From positions 1 through 5,733 of the forward strand of contig DXJM01000254.1 of the NCBI GenBank assembly GCA_019057355.1: a stretch of DNA of 5,733 nucleotides, written 5' to 3'. The notes beneath the pieces are model-generated. The model was not told the DNA's origin. It saw only the letters and a program-made list of their open reading frames with translations, and did not search any database. This document shows, one piece after another, positions 1 to 5,224 of the stretch (the stretch's first letter is position 1; every line of letters starts with the position of its first letter). Source of the DNA: Promethearchaeota archaeon (GTDB taxonomy: Archaea > Asgardarchaeota > Lokiarchaeia > Sigyniarchaeales > SOKP01). The position numbers and the translations under genes were made by a program.

Positions 1-2
1 AT

Positions 3-500
3 ATGAAATATAATGAGGCAATCTTAAAATTAAAAGAAACAATCAAAATTTTGGAAAAATTAAATCAACTTGACGAAATTAACAAAATAAAGCATCAAAT
101 CATTAATTTAAAAAATCAGAGTTTAGTTCCAATTATTATTATTGATGATATTGATAAATTTAAAGAAGAAAAAGCATTCATTTTAGCATTGAATGCATTA
201 GATAATGCAAATATATCATTATCGAATAATCGTTATATGAAAGCTATATCTGAATTAAATGAAGCATATTACAATCTAAAGGCGTTAAAATTTGATGATA
301 CAATTTTAAATGAAATTGAAATCAAGATTATTGTATGTAAGGATAAAATATCCGGTAAGACACGCTTGATTGCAGGGAGTGAAGAAAAAACCATAGATCA
401 AGATCTAGTATCCAAAATTGATGAAGAGTTAAAAGCTCGAATTGAAACTAGGAGGATACAAAGAGCAAAAAGAGTTCAAGACCTTCTGAAAAACAAATAA
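3..500 (+). CDS. C-terminal part of a TPR-like helical repeat protein (probably 5'-truncated)
   Basis: The reading frame starts at an ATG two bases inside the window, so the visible 165 residues are probably the end of a longer protein. Residues 2-34 have the look of a tetratricopeptide-type helix pair (YNEAILKLKETIKILEKL, then a DEINKIKHQI helix). Residues 56-112 form a second pair, with alternating small and aromatic residues (ALNALDNANISL, then NRYMKAISELNEAYYNLKAL). A hydrophobic stretch, LVPIIIIDDID, at 41-51 separates the two. The last 25 residues are a charged helix rich in Arg and Lys. Such repeats normally serve as protein-protein scaffolds, and TPR-like proteins are abundant in Asgard archaea. 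No catalytic motif is visible and the partner is unknown. No promoter or ribosome binding site can be seen because the upstream DNA is missing. The gene converges on the minus-strand regulator with only 31 bases between stop codons, and no plus-strand T-tract follows its stop, so read-through antisense to the regulator is possible. Confidence 0.7.
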   Translation: MKYNEAILKLKETIKILEKLNQLDEINKIKHQIINLKNQSLVPIIIIDDIDKFKEEKAFILALNALDNANISLSNNRYMKAISELNEAYYNLKALKFDDTILNEIEIKIIVCKDKISGKTRLIAGSEEKTIDQDLVSKIDEELKARIETRRIQRAKRVQDLLKNK

Positions 501-512
501 AAATTAAATATT

Positions 513-528
513 AAAAAATGTAAAAAAA
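513..528 (-). terminator. Oligo-T terminator of the ribbon-helix-helix gene
   Basis: Read on the minus strand, the bases just after the regulator's stop codon contain a run of seven T (528-522) and another of six T (518-513). Archaeal RNA polymerase terminates at such oligo-U tracts without needing a hairpin. The tracts lie in the 31-base gap between the convergent genes. On the plus strand the same bases are A-runs and would not stop transcription coming from the TPR-like gene. Confidence 0.55.
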
Positions 529-531
529 GAT

Positions 532-756
532 TTAGATTGTTAGGTTCTCTGAAACGAGTTTTTCATGTTCAAATTCAATGAATTTATCCATTGACTTTTT
601 GAGCGTATCTTCTATCAAAAACTCTGCCTTTATTAAATCCCTTATTGCAATTCTTATTGCTTCGCTCCTGTTTGGAAATTTACCATCAATAACGAACATT
701 TCTAATACTTTCAAGTATGAATCGGGAATATTAACCGAAATTAATTTCATTTTCAT
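532..756 (-). CDS. Ribbon-helix-helix (CopG/Arc/MetJ-type) DNA-binding protein
   Basis: A 74-residue protein whose first 45 residues match the ribbon-helix-helix fold. There is a basic beta strand (KLISVNIP, 4-11) that would insert into the DNA major groove, helix A (12-24), a turn G25-K26-F27-P28, and the hallmark NRSEAIRIAIRDLI (29-42) that starts helix B. The last 30 residues are a charged helical tail of unknown role. Proteins of this fold bind operators as dimers or higher oligomers and are often self-regulating repressors or antitoxins. No toxin-like gene adjoins it. Two in-frame ATGs are possible, at 756 and 750. A GTGAG that could pair with the 16S 3' end ends just before the first and is six bases from the second, so initiation at 750 (two residues shorter) is equally plausible. 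A minus-strand TATA-like box lies upstream and an oligo-T tract follows the stop. Fold assignment is firm; target and regulated genes are unknown. Confidence 0.9.
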   Translation of the reverse strand: MKMKLISVNIPDSYLKVLEMFVIDGKFPNRSEAIRIAIRDLIKAEFLIEDTLKKSMDKFIEFEHEKLVSENLTI

Positions 757-760
757 CTCA

Positions 761-856
761 CGTTTGTTTCGTTTTCATTTTAAAGTTGTTTTATATAACA
801 AATATATCACCGAGGTTATATTTAAGTGTTTCAATGGAAATTGACCCCAACAAACG
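761..856. repeat. Separated inverted repeat around the regulator's promoter
   Basis: CGTTTGTT at 761-768 recurs as its exact reverse complement AACAAACG at 849-856. The two 8-base arms bracket the minus-strand promoter of the ribbon-helix-helix gene. A second CGTTTTC follows the left arm at 771-777, giving a partial direct repeat. Such half-sites would suit an autoregulating ribbon-helix-helix dimer, but eight bases in AT-rich DNA is weak evidence and the operator role is an inference. Confidence 0.3.
789..798 (-). promoter_or_regulatory. TATA-like promoter of the ribbon-helix-helix gene
   Basis: On the minus strand this reads TTATATAAAA, close to the archaeal TATA consensus. Transcription would start about 25 bases downstream, near 769, leaving a leader of 10-20 bases. 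A second TATA-like sequence, CTTAAATATAAC (826-815 on the minus strand), lies further upstream and would give a leader of about 35 bases. Confidence 0.45.
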
Positions 857-980
857 CGACGTTATTCATTAAGCATCTCTTAGAAAGATTTGAAAGAATA
901 ATATCTATGATATCCAAGTTTTGGAATTGAATTATTAATAGAAGGTCATCATAAACGAAAATGCATTAATGTAAAACAAA

Positions 981-1031
981 AAGTATTTATTACAAAGGCT
1001 ATATGTAACACCTTAGATCATAGATATAAAA
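981..1031 (+). promoter_or_regulatory. Promoter region of the 107-residue protein gene (two candidate TATA boxes)
   Basis: Two TATA-like boxes precede the gene. AAGTATTTATTA at 981-992 has a purine-rich stretch in front, as expected of a BRE, and would place the start of transcription near 1010-1015, giving a leader of about 35 bases. AGATATAAAAAT at 1022-1033 is only about 22 bases from the ATG at 1048 and would give an almost leaderless mRNA. No clear Shine-Dalgarno sequence precedes that ATG, which fits the leaderless option. Which box is used cannot be decided from sequence. Confidence 0.45.
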
Positions 1032-1047
1032 ATAAATAAGATTGAAA

Positions 1048-1371
1048 ATGGCAGAAATTAAAAAACAATTGAAAGATCATTTAGAGAATGCTGCTGATTG
1101 GGAAAAAATGGAAACGCCTGTACCGGGAGTTTTTGTCGTTAAGGTCCCTGCGACTAAAAATAGACCCTCACTTTTGTTTCTTGAAGTAAATCCTTTAAAA
1201 GATGATGGAAAACCATTAAAGAGAAAGGGTTTATTTGTGGGGAATAAAGAATTTTTAGTGAAATATAGCGAAGCATTGAGTGATGATAAGGTCTATCAAT
1301 TAATAAATGAAATCGAGAAAGTAAATCCAGAAGTTAAATCTGCTGGTGCTACTAGAAAGTTAGAAATGTAA
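1048..1371 (+). CDS. Conserved-looking small protein of unknown function (possible nucleic-acid-binding fold)
   Basis: A 107-residue soluble protein with no signal peptide, membrane segment or cysteine. It opens with a charged amphipathic helix (2-20), followed by TPVPGVFVVKVP (23-34) and SLLFLEVNP (41-49), which look like two beta strands. A basic turn, KPLKRKGLFVG (55-65), leads into a third strand, and helices follow at 67-76 and 79-93. The C-terminal ten residues are basic and probably flexible. I do not recognise the family. The order of strands, a KRKG turn and then a helix is loosely reminiscent of PC4-like single-stranded DNA-binding proteins, but no diagnostic motif confirms it. The ATG at 1048 is chosen over an in-frame TTG at 1042 because TTG starts are rarer and nothing resembling a ribosome binding site precedes the TTG. 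A ten-T terminator 11 bases after the stop makes it a single-gene unit. Confidence 0.75.
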   Translation: MAEIKKQLKDHLENAADWEKMETPVPGVFVVKVPATKNRPSLLFLEVNPLKDDGKPLKRKGLFVGNKEFLVKYSEALSDDKVYQLINEIEKVNPEVKSAGATRKLEM

Positions 1372-1382
1372 TACTTTATGAC

Positions 1383-1392
1383 TTTTTTTTTA
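1383..1392 (+). terminator. Oligo-T terminator of the 107-residue protein gene
   Basis: An uninterrupted run of ten T begins 11 bases after the stop codon. This is the strongest oligo-T tract in the window and a typical archaeal intrinsic terminator. A weak stem (TTATC / GATAA around TTGATA) lies about 10 bases further downstream and is probably irrelevant. Confidence 0.7.
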
Positions 1393-1498
1393 ACATTATA
1401 TCTTATCTTGATAGATAATACCATTTATCTTAAAAAAAACTTGGCAGCTTTCTAAAATTTCACTTTCTAGATATCGTGACGCATTTCAAAGGATTTTT

Positions 1499-1544
1499 AG
1501 GTTTAATTTTATTAGCGACTCATCAAACCTTAAAATTAAAATAG
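1499..1544 (+). repeat. Overlapping inverted repeats upstream of the zinc-ribbon operon
   Basis: AGGTTT (1499-1504) pairs with AAACCT (1525-1530). The overlapping TTTAATTTTA (1502-1511) pairs with TAAAATTAAA (1531-1540). ACCT (1527-1530) could instead pair with AGGT (1543-1546). These pairings are mutually exclusive, so the stretch can be drawn as alternative hairpins or as an operator cluster. It lies about 50 bases upstream of the likely TATA box, so it would be in the mRNA only if an earlier start exists. The AT-rich arms could be chance. Confidence 0.3.
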
Positions 1545-1592
1545 GTGGACTCTATTATACTTGTAACTATAAAACAACTACAATTTTATTAC

Positions 1593-1603
1593 CATATAAA
1601 AAT
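1593..1603 (+). promoter_or_regulatory. TATA-like promoter of the zinc-ribbon gene pair
   Basis: CATATAAAAAT has the archaeal TATA form and lies 29-39 bases before the ATG at 1632. Transcription would begin near 1620, leaving a leader of about 10 bases that contains GTGA (1623-1626), a possible short ribosome binding site five bases from the start codon. Confidence 0.5.
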
Positions 1604-1631
1604 TATTTTAGAATAAAAATACGTGAAAATA

Positions 1632-1895
1632 ATGCCAGAAATGAAATGTGAAGGGTGTGGAGGGATGACTTTTGAATTGGTTCACGATGAGTGGATGAAA
1701 AGAACATTTAGGTTTGTAGAAAACGGGCAACTTCGGATGTGCAGTTCATGCGGTTATAAGTACCTGGTTTGCAAGCATTGCCAAGGGAACTATACACGTG
1801 TTCATCCCGGTCTTGAAAGCTGGGAGGTAAATCACGAGTGTCCATCATGTGGTTATAAAGACCCCGATGTAGATTTCTATATTTCTACGACATGA
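1632..1895 (+). CDS. Eight-cysteine (four CxxC) zinc-ribbon-like protein, first of a tandem pair
   Basis: An 87-residue protein with four CxxC knuckles: C6/C9, C37/C40, C47/C50 and C70/C73. Eight cysteines in four pairs can hold two zinc ions, probably pairing knuckles into two ribbons. The outer and inner knuckles are linked by an aromatic and basic segment (KRTFRFVENGQLRMC), and YTRVH follows the third knuckle. It has no catalytic motif and would be cytosolic. Proteins of this build usually bind nucleic acid or a protein partner, but I do not recognise the family. The ATG at 1632 is preferred because GTGA sits five bases before it; an in-frame GTG at 1623 would add three residues and would itself consume that GTGA. 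The next gene encodes a homologue that aligns without gaps from first to last cysteine, with 27 of 68 positions identical. With 25 bases between them and no terminator, the two are probably co-transcribed. Confidence 0.85.
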   Translation: MPEMKCEGCGGMTFELVHDEWMKRTFRFVENGQLRMCSSCGYKYLVCKHCQGNYTRVHPGLESWEVNHECPSCGYKDPDVDFYISTT

Positions 1896-1910
1896 TTATA
1901 ATGTATTCTT

Positions 1911-1920
1911 AGGGGGTTGT
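1911..1920 (+). promoter_or_regulatory. Strong ribosome binding site of the second zinc-ribbon gene
   Basis: AGGGGGTTGT can pair with the 16S 3' end (complement of AGGAGGTGAT) over nearly its full length if G-U pairs are allowed. It lies in the 25-base gap between the two zinc-ribbon genes. The last G of AGGGGG is four bases before the TTG at 1921 but thirteen bases before the ATG at 1930, so it favours the TTG. A dedicated ribosome binding site fits a downstream cistron of an operon. Confidence 0.55.
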
Positions 1921-2220
1921 TTGGGAAAAATGAATTTTGATGGTAATCATTGCGTGGAATGTGGGAGAGACGAATTCCAGCTCGTGAACGATTCCATTCT
2001 CAAACGCAAGTATCCTTTTGTCAGAGAAGATAATTTAAAGCTTTGTATCAATTGTGGGGCAAAATACATAATATGTGATAATTGTGGTAATCTTTTTACT
2101 CGTGTTCACCTCAGTCATGAGGTACCAGGAGTCATAGATATTTGCATGACTTGTAATGCCACAAATAATAAAGTTTCTCAATGGGTAAAATTTGGAATTG
2201 AAAGTTTCGGAAATCTCTAA
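1921..2220 (+). CDS. Eight-cysteine (four CxxC) zinc-ribbon-like protein, second of a tandem pair
   Basis: A 99-residue protein, or 96 if translation starts at the ATG at 1930. Counting from that ATG, the CxxC pairs are C8/C11, C39/C42, C49/C52 and C72/C75. The spacing is exactly that of the preceding gene (2, 27, 2, 6, 2, 19 and 2 residues between successive cysteines). Both proteins share FxLVxD after the first knuckle, CGxKY around the second, and TRVH after the third. All eight metal ligands are kept although about 60% of the other positions differ, which points to two maintained, diverged copies and not a decaying duplicate. The C-terminal 20 residues (SQWVKFGIESFGNL end) are unlike the first copy. 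The TTG start is chosen from the position of AGGGGG; the ATG is the alternative. Function is unknown; a two-zinc nucleic-acid- or protein-binding module, perhaps acting as a heterodimer with its neighbour, is an inference. Confidence 0.82.
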   Translation: MGKMNFDGNHCVECGRDEFQLVNDSILKRKYPFVREDNLKLCINCGAKYIICDNCGNLFTRVHLSHEVPGVIDICMTCNATNNKVSQWVKFGIESFGNL

Positions 2221-2240
2221 AAAAAAATTTAGATTTTTTT
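2211..2240 (+). terminator. Terminator of the zinc-ribbon operon
   Basis: AAATCT (2211-2216, the last codons of the gene) can pair with AGATTT (2231-2236), with A-run/T-run pairing inside the loop. A run of seven T ends the structure at 2240. Because archaea terminate mainly on oligo-T, the T-run alone may suffice. It separates the zinc-ribbon pair from the methyltransferase gene. Confidence 0.55.
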
Positions 2241-2241
2241 C

Positions 2242-2251
2242 TTATTATATA
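2242..2251 (+). promoter_or_regulatory. TATA-like promoter of the methyltransferase gene
   Basis: TTATTATATA follows directly on the preceding T-run and lies about 62 bases before the ATG at 2313. It would start transcription near 2273, leaving a leader of about 40 bases. The leader contains a four-codon ATG frame (2291-2302), probably meaningless, and a weak GTGG (2302-2305) seven bases before the start codon. Confidence 0.35.
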
Positions 2252-2312
2252 GTTGAAAATTAACAAATAGCATTCCAAATGAATAGATAAATGGAAAATT
2301 AGTGGTTTTCTA

Positions 2313-3887
2313 ATGAAAAAAAAAGAACTTCAAGCAAGGATTGAATATTATAGATCTAGGATGGAAAAAGCATCCAGAGAGTTAAAATTATCATTAAAAC
2401 AAGAACTCGAAGAATATGAGGTATTGCTATACGGAAAGAAAGGGCTTCGTTATAGAATTGATAAACTCGAGCAAGTATTATATGGAGAAATTGAGAAAAA
2501 CTGGTTCAACGAACTAAGATTTAAATGGCCTGTTTCTAATAACTTGAAAATTCTTCTAAAGGGAAGTTATAGCTCTTTTGTTTTAAAAAATCTCATAGAA
2601 AGCATTTCAAAAATCGGGATTATCAATCTTGGTAAATTGGCATTACATCAAATGAAAATGAGCAATGAAATGAGAAGGATCAATTTAAATCATGATCATG
2701 ATGATGATTTAAAAGCGTTTATTCAGTATCGAAAAAAGGATACACTTAGATCATTAAGAGAACCCATTATTGATGAGGAATTAACTTCATATGAGCGATT
2801 TAATAGAGCTGTTCAGCTAAAAGAGCCAGATAGAATACCGTTTACTCCATTAATGGATTATTTTTATGCAGCCAACAATAATTTATCATCTAAGGAATTT
2901 GTTTTAGGTCCTATTGAAAATGTTTTTACTGCTGTTAAAAATACCTATGCTAAATTTGAAGGGAAGGTCGATATGGTTCACATGCCCATGGGACGCCTAT
3001 ACTCCTTTTATAATACATTACCTTTAGGTCCTTCGGGATTTTATAATGAGTTACAATATTCTGATGAAGTTCCTAGCACGCTTCAATTTATAGAAAAAGG
3101 GTATATTAAAATAAAGGATCTAGAAAAAATTAAAAGATTAGGATTAAGATTGATCTGGAGACCTATAAGCAACTTGAAAATTCTTGAAACTCAAGCAGAT
3201 ATCCTGAAAATTGGAAAATTTATTAATTATTGGGAAAATAAAAAACAAGTACCCATTTATTCTACGAGCGGGATTGTTACCCCCCTAGAAGGATTGTGTT
3301 ATTTAATGGGAATCACAAATTGGGCTAAAGCGATGAGGAAAAATAGGGAAGAACTCAAGGAATTTTGTGACCTCCTTCTTGATGCTACAATAGCGAATGA
3401 TTATGTGATGTATTCATTGACTCAGGTGAAGAGGACTTATGTTTGTTTAGAACGGGTAAGTCCAATGTTTATTTCACCGAAAAATTTTGAAGATTTAGTT
3501 TTAGATAATCTGAAAGAAATAGTTAAAGAAAATGTTAGAAATGGTCTTACAACGGTATTTCACATGGATACTGATTGGACACCCTTCTTTCATTATTTTC
3601 TTGACTTTCCTAAAAATGGAAGGTATATCCTTCATTTAGAAGATTCAGATATTTTTAAAGCTAAGGAAATGCTGGGAAGTCGTTTTTGTATAATGGGTAA
3701 TATTCAAACAAAACTACTGCGATTTGGAAGCAAACAACAAATAATTGATAAAACTAAGGAATTAATTGAGGGTTGTAAAGAAGGAGGTGGTTATATGATG
3801 TCTGAAGGTTGCGAAGTAGCTCCTGATACACCTTTTAAAAACCTTATAGTTTGGAGAGACACGACATTAAAATATGGAACCTACTGA
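2313..3887 (+). CDS. URO-D/MtaA-superfamily methyltransferase with a long N-terminal extension
   Basis: A 524-residue soluble protein. Residues from about 158 onward form the uroporphyrinogen-decarboxylase-like TIM barrel: an entry helix and EPDRIPFTP (171-179), GIVTPLEGLCYLMG (320-333), FHMDTDW (416-422), IMGNIQTKLL (460-469), and the ending GGGYMMSEGCEVAPDTP (491-507). These are typical of the MtaA/MtbA/CmuA-like branch, whose members move methyl groups between corrinoid proteins and coenzyme M or related acceptors. The HemE signature near the N terminus is absent, so heme synthesis is unlikely. Known methyltransferases of this branch bind zinc through HxC plus a later Cys. Here H417 and C500 are present, but the middle ligand position is D419. 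Residues 1-150 are extra: a charged coiled-coil-like stretch (1-70), a KWPVSN linker and an NHDHDDD cluster (126-132). No corrinoid protein gene is adjacent, so substrate and acceptor are unknown. The start is the first ATG and lies 93 bases after the previous gene. Confidence 0.85.
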   Translation: MKKKELQARIEYYRSRMEKASRELKLSLKQELEEYEVLLYGKKGLRYRIDKLEQVLYGEIEKNWFNELRFKWPVSNNLKILLKGSYSSFVLKNLIESISKIGIINLGKLALHQMKMSNEMRRINLNHDHDDDLKAFIQYRKKDTLRSLREPIIDEELTSYERFNRAVQLKEPDRIPFTPLMDYFYAANNNLSSKEFVLGPIENVFTAVKNTYAKFEGKVDMVHMPMGRLYSFYNTLPLGPSGFYNELQYSDEVPSTLQFIEKGYIKIKDLEKIKRLGLRLIWRPISNLKILETQADILKIGKFINYWENKKQVPIYSTSGIVTPLEGLCYLMGITNWAKAMRKNREELKEFCDLLLDATIANDYVMYSLTQVKRTYVCLERVSPMFISPKNFEDLVLDNLKEIVKENVRNGLTTVFHMDTDWTPFFHYFLDFPKNGRYILHLEDSDIFKAKEMLGSRFCIMGNIQTKLLRFGSKQQIIDKTKELIEGCKEGGGYMMSEGCEVAPDTPFKNLIVWRDTTLKYGTY

Positions 3888-3907
3888 TTTAGAATTTAAT
3901 AGAGGTA

Positions 3908-3959
3908 TTGATTTTCTAAATCAACAAGGTGAACGGCTTCGATAACTTTTTCGTTTTTC
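3908..3959 (+). terminator. Hairpin and T-rich tract after the methyltransferase gene
   Basis: TTGATTT (3908-3914) and AAATCAA (3918-3924) form a perfect 7-bp stem with a three-base loop, 20 bases after the stop codon. The T-rich stretch ACTTTTTCGTTTTTCT follows at 3945-3960. The two T5 runs are a reasonable archaeal termination site; the hairpin may protect the 3' end. Confidence 0.5.
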
Positions 3960-4025
3960 TATTTCTAACTTAACGCATTTGTTCTAATTTTCTTAAAAAA
4001 TAAATACAAGAACATTTAAATAATC

Positions 4026-4148
4026 TATTTATAATGACATTAATCATTTCTCATCATTGAATCTTTCCTAATACTAGAACCAATAAAACGTGTTTTATTG
4101 GAATTTTAATACAAATTTTTAAGAAAAAATTTATGACGTTGTAAATAT
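4026..4148 (+). repeat. MITE-like repeat, copy 1
   Basis: This 123-base segment matches 5371-5494 at 110 of 124 aligned positions, with 13 substitutions and one single-base gap. It has imperfect terminal inverted repeats. The first 28 bases (TATTTATAATGAC onward) match the reverse complement of the last part, ending at 4147, at 21 of 28 positions. A perfect palindrome with 10-base arms lies near the middle (4080-4101). Both ends carry TA, which would fit a TA target-site duplication, but TA is also the end of the inverted repeat, so this proves nothing. It has no coding capacity. The left end reads as a TATA box (TATTTATAA), so a promoter or small-RNA role is an alternative to a transposon remnant. 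Confidence 0.75.
4080..4101. repeat. Perfect palindrome inside repeat copy 1
   Basis: CCAATAAAAC and GTTTTATTGG are exact inverted arms around a central GT. It could form a DNA cruciform, an RNA hairpin tip or a protein site. In copy 2 the corresponding arms (5426-5447) have an A-A mismatch and a G-T pair in place of two Watson-Crick pairs, so the palindrome is not strictly conserved. Confidence 0.6.
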
Positions 4149-4189
4149 ACAAAAAGGTTTCTATATGTAAAAAAAATGTTATGTAATAA

Positions 4190-4200
4190 GGTATTTATAA
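4190..4200 (+). promoter_or_regulatory. Orphan TATA-like site in the intergenic region
   Basis: GGTATTTATAA, preceded by purines, has the same form as the boxes at 983 and 5370. Transcription from here would start near 4220, but no open frame follows for nearly 500 bases. It could drive an untranslated RNA or be a chance match in AT-rich DNA. Confidence 0.25.
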
Positions 4201-4254
4201 AGGTTTCTTCAATTGTGAAGTTGAACTATTACTTGCTAATTTCTTTTCTACGGT

Positions 4255-4273
4255 TTTTGATTAAAAATCAAAA
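4255..4273. repeat. Short perfect hairpin
   Basis: TTTTGATT and AATCAAAA form an 8-bp stem around AAA. No T-run follows on the plus strand, so it is not an obvious terminator. It lies in gene-free DNA; its role is unknown. Confidence 0.35.
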
Positions 4274-4302
4274 TAAATAGCAATAAGCAACTTTAAAATC
4301 AG

Positions 4303-4319
4303 TATTATCATCGATAATA
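4303..4319. repeat. Short perfect hairpin
   Basis: TATTATC and GATAATA form a 7-bp stem around ATC. It lies 30 bases after the hairpin at 4255-4273. The pair could belong to one untranslated transcript from the TATA-like site at 4190, but both could also be chance. Confidence 0.3.
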
Positions 4320-4661
4320 TAAAAAACAAATTGTAAGCAAATGAATCTGGATGTAATTTGAAAGGCATATATCACATGTAAAATATTTTTAATTTAAACG
4401 TTATTCCAATTATGAGTATTATAATCTTATTTTAAAGAGACTCTAATTATTTTTTTTGATTTTTGAGAGCTATAGCAAATTTCAGACTGAAAAAATAAAT
4501 GGAAATGTTTCTATTAGAAATAAGTTTAGGGAAAAAATTGATTCAGATTGACTGTCACAAAATCATCAATATTTATAAGAAATCAATGAATATCTAATAC
4601 ATATCTTTTGATGATTAAAAATTGAACGCAAAAGATTTTAAGCTTAGGCTGTTAAATTTTC

Positions 4662-4672
4662 TCTTATATATG
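4662..4672 (+). promoter_or_regulatory. TATA-like promoter of the acetyltransferase gene
   Basis: TCTTATATATG contains a good TATA core (4664-4670) inside the near-palindrome CTCTTATATATGAG. It is about 31 bases from the ATG at 4701, giving a leader of roughly 10 bases. GATGATC directly before the start codon resembles the GGTGATC part of an archaeal ribosome binding site. Confidence 0.45.
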
Positions 4673-4700
4673 AGATGTAATTCAATTACAATGATGATCG

Positions 4701-5219
4701 ATGAGTCAAGATATTAATGTGGATATTGCTACTCCGGACGACATAGAGGCTCTAAAAGAGCTAACAAAACAATTGGTTGAAGAATTAGACCAAGAATTTG
4801 AGCCAAAGCGGTTTGATTGGGGGATTCGGAGGAGATTATATGACCCTCTCCAACGACATGGTATAATAATAGCAAAAGATACTAAGAATGAGAATACCGT
4901 TGTGGGAATGATCATTGCCGAGCTTAGAATAGATCCTTATGGTTCTTCAGAAGGTTACATAAAGCAAGTCTTTCTGAGGAAAAATTATCGAGGGAAAGGA
5001 TTAGGGAAAGTGCTTTTAGATTCTGCACTTGAACATTTGAAAAAGGTTAAAGTTGAGAAAGTGAAAGTTAATCTGAAGGAGAAGGCAAAAAATGCAACTC
5101 AACTGTATAAAAAATCAAATTTTAAAAAGATCTATGAAGTTTTGGAATTAGATTTTACTGAAGATAATTCAAAAGAAGAACCTAAAGAAAAAAAAGGAGG
5201 TTTTGATAATCACTATTAA
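4701..5219 (+). CDS. GNAT-family N-acetyltransferase
   Basis: A 172-residue cytosolic protein with the full GNAT layout. Strand 1 is NVDIA (6-10), followed by TPDDIEALKELTKQL (11-25) as helix 1. The central strands are GIIIAKD (54-60) and VVGMIIAEL (67-75), and strand 4 is GYIKQVFL (85-92). The acetyl-CoA pyrophosphate loop RGKGLG (97-102) gives the R-x-x-G-x-G pattern. The late helix NATQLYKKSNFKK (131-143) and the final strand IYEVLELDF (144-152) complete it; Y136 is placed where many GNATs keep a general acid. It would transfer acetyl from acetyl-CoA to an amine, but the substrate cannot be told. RimI-like protein N-terminal acetylation and small-molecule acetylation are both possible. A charged tail of 20 residues (TEDNSKEEPKEKKGG, 153-167) is probably disordered and not needed for the fold. 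The ATG at 4701 has its own promoter and no earlier in-frame ATG. The gene stands alone between the two copies of the 123-base repeat. Confidence 0.88.
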   Translation: MSQDINVDIATPDDIEALKELTKQLVEELDQEFEPKRFDWGIRRRLYDPLQRHGIIIAKDTKNENTVVGMIIAELRIDPYGSSEGYIKQVFLRKNYRGKGLGKVLLDSALEHLKKVKVEKVKVNLKEKAKNATQLYKKSNFKKIYEVLELDFTEDNSKEEPKEKKGGFDNHY

Positions 5220-5224
5220 ATTAG

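Larger units (their letters stand above)
3888..4700. other. Long AT-rich intergenic region without a gene
   Basis: These 813 bases contain no open frame of useful length, no tRNA-like cloverleaf and no GC-rich island of the kind that marks structured RNAs in AT-rich archaea. They hold the terminator zone of the methyltransferase gene, repeat copy 1 (4026-4148), a second TATA-like site (4190-4200), two short perfect hairpins (4255-4273 and 4303-4319), another TATTTATAAG-like site near 4570, and the acetyltransferase promoter. AAAGGTTTCT occurs twice (4153-4162 and 4199-4208). The stretch 4320-4560 shows nothing I can interpret. Confidence 0.6.

Noticed and set aside
532..756. Antitoxin of a toxin-antitoxin pair
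   Set aside because: Ribbon-helix-helix antitoxins are usually followed by or preceded by an overlapping toxin gene. Here the gene stands alone, with a convergent TPR-like gene on one side and non-coding DNA on the other.
578..844. Open frame of 88 codons on the plus strand
   Set aside because: It lies opposite the ribbon-helix-helix gene, whose fold is clear, and its hydrophobic product is what the antisense strand of that gene would give. No ribosome binding site precedes it.
2313..3887. Uroporphyrinogen decarboxylase of heme biosynthesis (HemE)
   Set aside because: The superfamily matches, but the N-terminal HemE signature is missing and the EPDRIPFTP and SEGCEVAPDTP motifs are those of the methyltransferase branch.
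4690..4696. C box (ATGATGA) of a C/D guide RNA
   Set aside because: No D box (CTGA) or C'/D' pair lies at suitable distance, and the bases immediately precede the acetyltransferase start codon, where they are better read as a weak ribosome binding site.
4706..4915. Open frame of 69 codons on the minus strand
   Set aside because: It is entirely inside the acetyltransferase gene on the opposite strand, and its serine- and isoleucine-rich product shows no domain.
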